From: Actinomycetospora lutea
GTDB lineage: Bacteria; Actinomycetota; Actinomycetes; Mycobacteriales; Pseudonocardiaceae
NCBI RefSeq assembly: GCF_028737205.1
Contig: NZ_JAQZAL010000018.1
Location: 62,001 to 126,000 of the forward strand
DNA: 64,000 nucleotides
Direction of reading: 5' to 3'
Shown: positions 19,327 through 25,319 of the stretch, piece by piece
Layout: every line of letters begins with the position of its first letter
Numbering within the stretch: the first letter of the stretch is position 1
Notes under the pieces: generated by a model
What the model saw: only the letters and a program-made list of their open reading frames with translations
Told to the model about the DNA's origin: nothing
Databases searched by the model: none
Translations under genes and position numbers: made by a program

Positions 19327-19578
19327 ATGAGTGGCGCCCCGGAGCTAATCGAGACTCCCCCGGAATCGTGCTCGCGCGGGCACGCGCTAGGGCCGGGGAG
19401 AATGCTTGTCGGGTGGTCGCACTGCGAGTGCTCCGGGACGAGGATGGGACAGCGCGGGCGCAGGACGTGGCGGTCCCGGGAGTGCTCTGAGCTGATCTAC
19501 CGGGGGCACCACGTGCCACGGCCGTCTGAGCGGCTGCTCGTCGAGGCGTACGGGCGGACCCACGTCCGGGACACGTAG
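19327..19578 (+). CDS. Cysteine/histidine-rich small protein, copy A
   Basis: The product is 83 aa. It contains CSRGHALGPGRMLVGWSHCEC, then a TWRSREC element and a conserved-looking tail (LIYRGHHVPRPSERLLVEAYGR). I recall an actinobacterial pattern of GHxLGPGR-VGW-CxC-TWxC-PPH zinc-ribbon proteins, of unknown function, which this resembles. The tail has a second, diverged copy at about 19985-20071, showing that it is a real coding sequence. Confidence 0.55.
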   Translation: MSGAPELIETPPESCSRGHALGPGRMLVGWSHCECSGTRMGQRGRRTWRSRECSELIYRGHHVPRPSERLLVEAYGRTHVRDT

Positions 19579-19640
19579 CGCCGGACCGTGGCGAACGACA
19601 CAACCGCGCGCACGCGACCTGCTCACGTATCCCTAACACT

Positions 19641-19662
19641 GTTCATGCTCTACAGCATGAAC
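19641..19662. promoter_or_regulatory. Perfect inverted repeat, candidate operator
   Basis: GTTCATGCT and AGCATGAAC face each other across CTAC. The 11-mer ATGCTCTACAG inside it recurs at 19693-19703, 48 bp on. Paired sites of this kind are typical of a phage- or plasmid-type repressor operator. A TTGACA at 19743-19748 could be the controlled -35. Confidence 0.45.
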
Positions 19663-19984
19663 GCGTTTAGATGCCGCGCCCGCACTCTCGCTATGCTCTA
19701 CAGTTTCGCTTTTCGCGGGCGAACCGAGTAGGACTTGAATCGTTGACAGCAACGAGAGTCCCCGGAGGTCCGCGTGATCCAGAACCTTGCTCATTCCCAC
19801 GATGCGCTTGTGGTCCTGTTGTACGGTTCCGTGTGTTCTGGCCTGTGGGCCACGATGGACGGACTCACCATGCTTGCGTGGGGAGGGACGCTCGTCGATG
19901 CGCGAGCGGCCGTCCGGCATCGGCTCTACGGGAACCAAGAGCCGCGAGAACCATTCTCCGGGCATAGGTCGCGTCTGGGACGAG

Positions 19985-20071
19985 GTTCTCTTTAGAGGGC
20001 GCCATGACCCCCGCCCTAATGAGGTGGTTGTGGTGGAGCGCTACGGACGGACGTACGTTCAAGAGTGTTGA
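19985..20071 (+). pseudogene. Diverged second copy (C-terminal part) of the 19327 gene
   Basis: The frame ending at 20071 reads VLFRGRHDPRPNEVVVVER, YGRTYVQEC. Aligned with the 83-aa protein tail it is identical at about 14 of 28 positions. The upstream part of this frame (from about 19787) does not resemble copy A's zinc-binding half, and no single frame in the region does, so the copy looks truncated or frameshifted. The whole interval 19579-20151 contains no other convincing gene. Confidence 0.45.
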
Positions 20072-20151
20072 ACGCGCGTCAGCGCTACTTGACTTATCGG
20101 TAGTGGCTGTCCGGCTAAGGTCATCAGCACGAGCACGTTCAGGAGGGCTTC

Positions 20152-21155
20152 ATGGTCGCGAGGCGCACACGCAAGTGGCCTCATCCGAGCCAGGCATGGA
20201 CGTTCGGAGCGGCGCTCTGGTTCCTGTTTGTGCCCGGCGCGATAATAGGTCAAATGGCCTGTATCTCGACCTAGAGGATAATTGGGGCTCGCTGAGCTTG
20301 CTGACGAACATGCTGGCCGGAGTTGCCTCCGCTTGCTTTGGCGTCCCTATCGCCTACAACCTGCTGCAAGCACTTTTCCGCCGACAGGAGGCAGGCCGGG
20401 AGAGGCAGATACTTCTAGCGGATGTGCTGGCGCACGTGGCGGAGATGCGCATAATGAGCGACTTGATCCTTGACAACGAGACGTGCGTCGACCTCACGTT
20501 GAGCTGTTTCCATTCACAGGCGCTGTTAGAGCGTATCGCAAATGAGGTCAGAGAGCTTTCGGCGGGTGAGTACCTTGCGCAGGAGGTTATAGTTGAGGTC
20601 TCTGAAACTCTTGCGGCTAATGACGCTCTGGCGATGGCGCTCTGGGACCGTTTTCGAGTACGGCGAATGTGGTACGTGTGCCAGGCAAGGTGGCGGAGGC
20701 TGTCCGAGGAGCTGCTACCTCGCGCGCGGACCGAGGGGCTTGGTCTCGACTACCTCGCGGAAGCAAGCCTTGCGGAGTTTTTCATGCAAGATCACCCGCT
20801 GGAACAATTTGGGAAGATGGTCGACGAGCATCAATTCCGCTTTGTAAGCTTCCGCAAGTTCTTGAGGACCCCGTCGATCGGTCTTGGAGCAGACGGAGAG
20901 GTCCATGATCCCCGGCAGGCGAGTGAGGAGTTGCTAAAACTCGCCCAGAATCATCTAAAGATGATGGATTGGGTTGCTGCTGCCGGGGCTGCTCTCGCCT
21001 CGCTTGGGCTTCTCGCTGAGAACGCCTTGAAACTTGCGCCATCGCACTCGCCACTACGCGCAACAGTGGAAGTCGAGCCGAGTTCGGGGCAGGAACTGAG
21101 AGAAGGCGACTGGCGCGAGAGGCTTCTCCGTGGAGAGCAACTAGCTACTGGGTGA
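20152..21155 (+). pseudogene. Two-helix membrane protein gene with apparent frameshift
   Basis: An ideal AGGAGG (20141-20146), 5 nt before the ATG, starts MVARRTRKWPHPS and a membrane helix (WTFGAALWFLFVPGAIIGQ). That frame hits TAG at 20272-20274 after 40 codons. The adjacent frame, open across this point, supplies YLDLEDNWGS, a second helix (LLTNMLAGVASACFGVPIAY) and a long cytosolic helical domain of about 280 residues to 21155. One missing base near 20255-20265 would join them into a protein of about 335 aa. The gene may be broken, may use frameshifting, or the base may be a sequencing error. The downstream frame has no equally good start of its own. Function unknown. Confidence 0.6.
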
Positions 21156-21390
21156 TCGGATGGAAGCGGTAGTTCACGCTGTCGCCGGGCACGGTGGAGT
21201 TGTTCCGGTGCCGCATGCGGTCGTACTCCTCCATGCTGTGCTCTGGACGGAACAGCCGAACGTCGCCGTCGTCATAGAACGTGACACGGGTGCCGTTGGG
21301 ATGGGTCACCACGTAGCCGCCACGGTTGCGCCCGTTCCGGGACGGCGCAAAGGCGCGGACCGTGAATCCCTCCGGAGTACTGTGCGTCAT
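21145..21390 (-). CDS. Hypothetical small protein of the island
   Basis: The product is 81 aa, soluble and Asn/Arg-rich with beta-type segments (GGYVVTHPNGTRVTFYDDGDVRLF). Its ATG at 21390 overlaps the stop of the DUF4190 gene (ATGA), so translation is coupled. Its 3' end overlaps the convergent membrane gene by 11 bp. No family is recognised. Confidence 0.5.
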   Translation of the reverse strand: MTHSTPEGFTVRAFAPSRNGRNRGGYVVTHPNGTRVTFYDDGDVRLFRPEHSMEEYDRMRHRNNSTVPGDSVNYRFHPITQ

Positions 21391-21731
21391 TGTGTCGCGC
21401 CGTTGAATACGGCCACGATTAACAGCACCGCGACAGCTATCTGCAAATACCCGAAGATTAGACCAGTGAGGGCGAGACCATTGCCGCGCGCGGTCCTTAG
21501 ATCTCTTGTCGCGTTATACGCGATGTGCCCGCAGACAATTGCTACTAGCGACCCGATCCAGAAGAACCAACACAGTGCCGCGATGAACGACACGATAGCG
21601 AGGCCGTTCCACGGGGCATAGTTCTGGGCGTACACATAGTGCCGCTGCGGCGGATAATTCGGCGGAGGCGAGTACTTGGGCGGTGGCTGCTGCGGTCGTG
21701 ATTGCCAACCACCGTCAAATCTCCGGTCCAC
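21387..21731 (-). CDS. DUF4190-type membrane protein
   Basis: The product is 114 aa. After a Pro/Tyr/Gln-rich N-terminus (PPPKYSPPPNYPPQRHY) come two membrane helices flanking the DUF4190 pattern: NGLAIVSFIAALCWFFWIGSL, HIAYNATRDLRTARGNGLALTGLIFGYLQIAVAVLLIVAVF. The family is common in actinobacteria and of unknown role. GTG 21731 is chosen because a GGAGAGG site precedes it by 8 nt; an in-frame TTG at 21737 lies too close to that site. It is coupled to the 81-aa gene. Confidence 0.7.
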   Translation of the reverse strand: MDRRFDGGWQSRPQQPPPKYSPPPNYPPQRHYVYAQNYAPWNGLAIVSFIAALCWFFWIGSLVAIVCGHIAYNATRDLRTARGNGLALTGLIFGYLQIAVAVLLIVAVFNGATQ

Positions 21732-21818
21732 CGGCAAGCCCTCTCCACTTGGATTGCAGCGCTATCTGCTCCCAGTCGTGATCGCTCCGAAGGGCCGGTT
21801 CGTTACGGCGGGCACTCC

Positions 21819-22886
21819 CTACAGGTAGCCCGTGGAGGGTGGCTGTTCAGCCTTCTCAGCAGGCTGAGGTGACGGCGGCTGCGGAGGCTCACTGTCCGCC
21901 TGCTTCTTTCTTCTCCGTCGCAGGAAAGCCCACACGCCGCCGATGCCCCCCAAGATCACGGGCACGCTGAGACCCGTCGCCGTCCAGGCCGGTGAGCCGA
22001 GAAGATTGGTGAGGGTGTAGCCCCAATCCCGATCCACTTGGATCGACTGATTGATATACCGCACGGCTACAGCTTCATTACTTCCGTAATAGGATCTCAC
22101 AGTGAGCGTTAACACTTTAAAGCCGGGCTTGGTGGCTTTCACGTCCCACTGCCATTCCGCAACATCGCCCGGAGCAGTCGGGCGGTCGGCGGTCCCTCCA
22201 ATTGCAACTGGCTCGAATCCGTCGCCGCCGAGTTCGGCGGTCAGGCTCAGGCCCACAGGTATGGGCTCCTCGTATGGAGCTGGCCGGTCATTCGGGAATT
22301 GGCCGAGTGCCACGCTCCGTTCTGCAATGTCAGACGCCCTCACAATAATCCGCTGCGTCTGCCCTTGTAGCATTGGATTTGCCACCCCGAAGAAGATCGT
22401 GCCATTGCGTAAAGCAGCTCGCCTCTGCTCTGCTAGTTGACGAGCGCGGGCGACCTCAGGGTTTTCCGTCGGCGGAGCCGCTTGGGGCTCGTTTAGGAGT
22501 TCGTCGTCGGTGGGCTCGTCCGGAGGCTCTTGGGTAGTAGGTCTGGCGGGAAGGGTGCGTGAGCTGCGGGACCCGCCACCGCCGCTACCGCCGCTACCGC
22601 CGCCACCGGCGCTGTCCGGCGCAGCACGGTTGGGCGGACGCGTGAACTCGAAAGAAGCTGTCGACGGAGTGGGGGCGTAAGTGGAGTAAGGGGTGTAAGT
22701 GGGGGTGTACTGGCGGGTATTAGGGGGGATGTTTGTGGAGGCTGTGCCCGTGGTAGGAGGACGTCGACCCTCTGCGGTGACGAGGGCACCCAGAACCAGG
22801 ACAGCGATGACAGAGATCAACGCCGCCGCAAGCGCGAAGAACCGCTTCCGCTCAGGTTTCGCTCGTGATCCCTGGCCCTCCCCCAT
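21819..22886 (-). CDS. Membrane protein with extracellular Ser/Pro stalk and beta domain
   Basis: The product is 355 aa. An N-terminal helix (FFALAAALISVIAVLVLGALV) leads to a Thr/Pro/Tyr-rich and Gly/Ser-rich extracellular stalk (about 40-150). A beta-rich domain of about 130 residues follows (FFGVANPMLQGQTQRIIVRAS ... GFKVLTLTVRSYYG), which looks Ig-like. A C-terminal helix (GLSVPVILGGIGGVWAFL) and an RRRRKK stop-transfer end it. Both termini are cytosolic. Position in the island suggests an accessory surface or defence role, but nothing identifies it. Confidence 0.6.
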   Translation of the reverse strand: MGEGQGSRAKPERKRFFALAAALISVIAVLVLGALVTAEGRRPPTTGTASTNIPPNTRQYTPTYTPYSTYAPTPSTASFEFTRPPNRAAPDSAGGGGSGGSGGGGSRSSRTLPARPTTQEPPDEPTDDELLNEPQAAPPTENPEVARARQLAEQRRAALRNGTIFFGVANPMLQGQTQRIIVRASDIAERSVALGQFPNDRPAPYEEPIPVGLSLTAELGGDGFEPVAIGGTADRPTAPGDVAEWQWDVKATKPGFKVLTLTVRSYYGSNEAVAVRYINQSIQVDRDWGYTLTNLLGSPAWTATGLSVPVILGGIGGVWAFLRRRRKKQADSEPPQPPSPQPAEKAEQPPSTGYL

Positions 22887-23012
22887 AGTGTCAGTGTCGC
22901 GCGGCCGATAACGATCAAATAGGACCAGCCGGGTTAACTCATCGGAGTCCCTCAGTCCGCGCCTTCGCGATCATGCAACACGGATGAATCTAACGGTCGT
23001 ACCGATCGGGCC

Positions 23013-23282
23013 CTACTCAGCAGGCTGCTGGTCTTCTTGGGGCCACGTCGCGTCCGATTCCTGTGGACGCCACGTCTCGATCAGCCGGTACCGCTCGTGC
23101 GGAGGCACGTCATGACCGTGACGGTGGGCGAACAACCAAACCGTGAAGCCACGGGCCGACAGCTCCTCGGCCAGGTGCCTCAGACGGTCCTGAGACTCAC
23201 ACTCGGATGTCTGTAGTTCGTCTCTGTCCGGCTGGGCTAGCGACCCGGTCAGTAGTCGCGCATGAAGGTGATACCGAGCCAT
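23013..23282 (-). CDS. Hypothetical small protein of the island
   Basis: The product is 89 aa, soluble: MARYHLHARLLTGSLAQPDRDEL at the start, then a helix (DRLRHLAEELSARGFTVWLFAH) and a Glu/Gln-rich end. It resembles small uncharacterised proteins seen in actinophage and integrative-element gene sets. No family is recognised. Confidence 0.45.
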   Translation of the reverse strand: MARYHLHARLLTGSLAQPDRDELQTSECESQDRLRHLAEELSARGFTVWLFAHRHGHDVPPHERYRLIETWRPQESDATWPQEDQQPAE

Positions 23283-23337
23283 GGAGAGCAGTGTGCACTA
23301 GCTAGGTGCATATGACTCTTCGAGGTGCCCTTGCCTT

Positions 23338-23628
23338 GTGTCCGTGCAGGTGACCCGGCTACTAGCCCGTGCAAGGGTGCCGGGCGTGGCGAACGCGGAC
23401 CGGAAGGCAGCCGCGCTAGGCCGGGTCGACGTTGCCAAGCGCAAGCGCGACGAGGCGAAGGCGGCCGCCGATAAGGCGGAGTCTGACCTGAGAGCTGCGA
23501 TCTTCGCGGCTGACCGCGCCCGCGTGCCGCACACGGAGATTGCCGATCACGCCGGGATGCACCGGAACACGGTGCGCCGGATCGTTGAGGCAGCGCTTGA
23601 CGAGGAGGACGAGACCAGGCAGGGGTGA
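23338..23628 (+). CDS. Small helix-turn-helix protein
   Basis: The product is 96 aa if the GTG at 23338 is used; GTG codons at 23346 and further in are alternatives. Residues about 25-55 form a highly charged coiled coil (VAKRKRDEAKAAADKAESDLRAAI). Residues 60-85 form a helix-turn-helix (VPHTEIADHAGMHRNTVRRIVEAAL) like those that choose DNA by a sigma-4-type recognition helix. It is probably a DNA-binding protein of the island. It is the last gene before the right junction. Confidence 0.6.
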   Translation: MSVQVTRLLARARVPGVANADRKAAALGRVDVAKRKRDEAKAAADKAESDLRAAIFAADRARVPHTEIADHAGMHRNTVRRIVEAALDEEDETRQG

Positions 23629-23718
23629 TGCCGGCGGGGACAACGCCCGTACGTTTTGATCTTTGCTGGCTGGGTTTACGCAGCTCGGCGGCCCTCTCGA
23701 GCGTCGTGCGTGTAATCC

Positions 23719-24234
23719 ATGTCGGGCCAGCCCGAGTTCGTGCGCCCGGCGCCGACCGACGTGCCCGCGCTGCTCGAGGAGACCCTGAGCAAGGCCTCGG
23801 GGCTCGCCGACCGGAAGTGGGCGCTCGTGGGGACGCCGCAGGCCCTGCTCGCCGACCTCGACGCCCAGCGGGTGACGCAGGCGCTGCTCGTGCTCGCCGA
23901 CAACGCCGCCCACCACACCGCACCGGGCGACCGCATCGTGCTCGGCGCCGGGGCCGACGCGGCCACGCTGCGCCTGCGGGTCGCCGACACCGGGACCGGC
24001 GTCGCCCTGGCCGACCGCGGGCGCATCTTCGCCCGCTTCGCCCGCGGCAACGGGTCCGCGCGGCGCTCCGACGGCGCGGGACTCGGGCTCGCCATCGCGA
24101 GCGCCATCGCCGGCGCGCACGGCGGCCACGTCGAGGTCTCCGACGGCGTCGGCACCGGCCTGCCCGGCCAGAGCGGGCCCGGCGCCACGTTCACCCTGGT
24201 CCTGCCCCTGCGTGCCGAATCGGAGGTGCGGTGA
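23719..24234 (+). pseudogene. Sensor histidine kinase, 3' part (ATPase domain)
   Basis: This fragment of 171 codons is the missing catalytic end of the kinase that begins at 17397. It begins SGQPEFVRPAPTDVPALLEETL, the usual linker after the dimerisation domain. The N-box (LVLADNAAHHT), G1 (VADTGTGVA), F-box (IFARFARG) and G2 (DGAGLGLAIASAIAGAHGG) follow. No ribosome site precedes its first ATG. It ends in a GTGA overlap with the response regulator. Confidence 0.9.
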
Positions 24235-24887
24235 GCAGCATCCTCATCGCCGAGGACGAACCGCGGATCGCCTCGTTCGTGGAGAAGGGCCTGCGCTCGG
24301 CCGGGTTCGCGACGACCGTGGTCGACGACGGCCTCGCCGCCCGCGACCAGGCCCTGGGCGGTCACCACGACCTGCTGGTGCTCGACATCGGGCTGCCCGG
24401 GCTCGACGGCTTCGCGGTGCTGGCCGAGCTGCGCGCGTCGGGCTCGCGGCTGCCGGTCGTCGTGCTGACCGCGCGGGACAGCGTCGCCGACACCGTCGCC
24501 GGGCTCGAGGGCGGCGCCGACGACTACATGGCCAAGCCCTTCCGGTTCGAGGAGCTGCTCGCGCGCGTGCGCCGCCGGCTGGCCGACGCCGGACCGGGCG
24601 AGGTGACCGTGCTGCGCCACGGCACCCTGTCGCTGGACCTGCGGACCCGGCAGGCGACGGTCGACGGCGCGACGGTCGACCTGTCCGCGCGCGAGTTCGT
24701 GCTCGCCGAGACGTTCCTGCGCCACCCCGGCCAGGTCCTCTCGCGCGAGCAGCTGCTCTCCCGCGTCTGGGGCTACGACTTCGACCCCGGCTCCAACGTG
24801 GTCGACGTCTACGTCCGCTACCTGCGCCGCAAGCTCGGCGCCGACCGGATGACGACGGTGCGCGGCATGGGGTACCGGCTGGGCTGA
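24231..24887 (+). CDS. OmpR/PhoB-family response regulator
   Basis: The product is 218 aa. The receiver domain (1-120) has the acidic pocket (AEDEPR), phospho-acceptor Asp52 (LLVLDIGLPGLDG), the T/S (VVLTARD) and Lys (DYMAKPF). A winged-helix DNA-binding domain follows (about 125-218: LDLRTRQATVDG ... VWGYDFDPGSNVVDVYVRYLRRKLG ... VRGMGYRL). It is intact, while its partner kinase is split, so it is now an orphan dependent on cross-talk or on unphosphorylated activity. The GTG start overlaps the kinase stop. Likely targets are the two flanking lipoprotein genes (inference). Confidence 0.95.
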   Translation: MSSILIAEDEPRIASFVEKGLRSAGFATTVVDDGLAARDQALGGHHDLLVLDIGLPGLDGFAVLAELRASGSRLPVVVLTARDSVADTVAGLEGGADDYMAKPFRFEELLARVRRRLADAGPGEVTVLRHGTLSLDLRTRQATVDGATVDLSAREFVLAETFLRHPGQVLSREQLLSRVWGYDFDPGSNVVDVYVRYLRRKLGADRMTTVRGMGYRLG

Positions 24888-24917
24888 GGCGCGGGGGCCG
24901 GTCACCGCGGCGGTTGG

Positions 24918-25226
24918 TCAGTCGTCCCGGTCGTCGTCCCGGTCGTCGTCCCGGTCGTCGTCCCGGTCATCGAGGTCGTCACCGCGGTCATCGGCGCCGT
25001 CGCGGTCGTCGGCGTCGTCGCGGTCGAGGACGCCGTCGTCGTCATCGTCGTCGTCCACGACCCCGGCGGGCGCGCCGGGGATCGGCACGGCGGGCCCGGA
25101 CGGCCCCGTGACGGCGGGCACGGACACGGCGACGGGCATCGGCGCATCGTCGGTGGCGGCGCATCCGGTGAGGGCCAGCGCGCCGCCGAGGGTGGCGAGG
25201 ACGAGCAGGGAGCGAGTGCGGGTCAT
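24918..25226 (-). CDS. Small Asp-rich lipoprotein
   Basis: The product is 102 aa. It has a signal peptide with lipobox (LALTGC, Cys22), a Val/Pro-rich linker (PVAVSVPAVTGPSGPAVPIPG), then an extremely acidic tail of about 45 residues with seven Asp in a row and a repeating DDRD unit at the C-terminus. The linker resembles that of the lipoprotein at 17198 (PAPVSVPSVPGG), so the two are likely paralogues. Metal (Ca/Mg) buffering or sensing at the surface is plausible but unproven. Confidence 0.75.
   Translation of the reverse strand: MTRTRSLLVLATLGGALALTGCAATDDAPMPVAVSVPAVTGPSGPAVPIPGAPAGVVDDDDDDDGVLDRDDADDRDGADDRGDDLDDRDDDRDDDRDDDRDD
24921..24968 (-). repeat. 12-bp tandem repeat in the lipoprotein gene (4 copies)
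   Basis: GTCGTCCCGGTC is repeated four times exactly in plus-strand orientation, coding the C-terminal DDRD units. It is in frame (12 bp), so copy-number change would alter only the acidic tail length. Confidence 0.85.
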
Positions 25227-25319
25227 GACGGCCTCCGGTGTCTCGCGCGGGCCTCGCCCGGCACGGACCAGCGTCGGCGGCGGCCGTGAGGCGCCCGGGA
25301 GACGCTGGTGAGGGCCTTC

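Larger units (their letters stand above)
18386..23717. mobile_element. Foreign genomic island of about 5.3 kb inserted in the histidine kinase gene
   Basis: Both halves of one kinase gene flank this block in the right order and orientation, which proves an insertion event. Base composition drops sharply: 20581-20640 counts 32/60 G+C by hand, against 48/60 at 17401-17460. It holds about nine small genes on both strands, mostly cysteine-rich or membrane proteins of unknown function. No integrase, transposase, relaxase or terminal inverted repeat is visible. The edges are placed to about 10 bp (left 18380-18390, right 23712-23720). A TCC occurs at both junctions and joining across it would restore frame, but 3 bp is too little to call an att core. 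Confidence 0.85.

Noticed and set aside
23711-23720. TCC as the recombination core of the island
   Set aside because: Joining across TCC restores frame but yields a kinase lacking several residues normally present after the dimerisation domain, and 3 bp shared is not evidence of an att site.
24921-24968. CRISPR or regulatory array
   Set aside because: The four 12-bp units are contiguous without spacers and code for the DDRD repeats of a lipoprotein.
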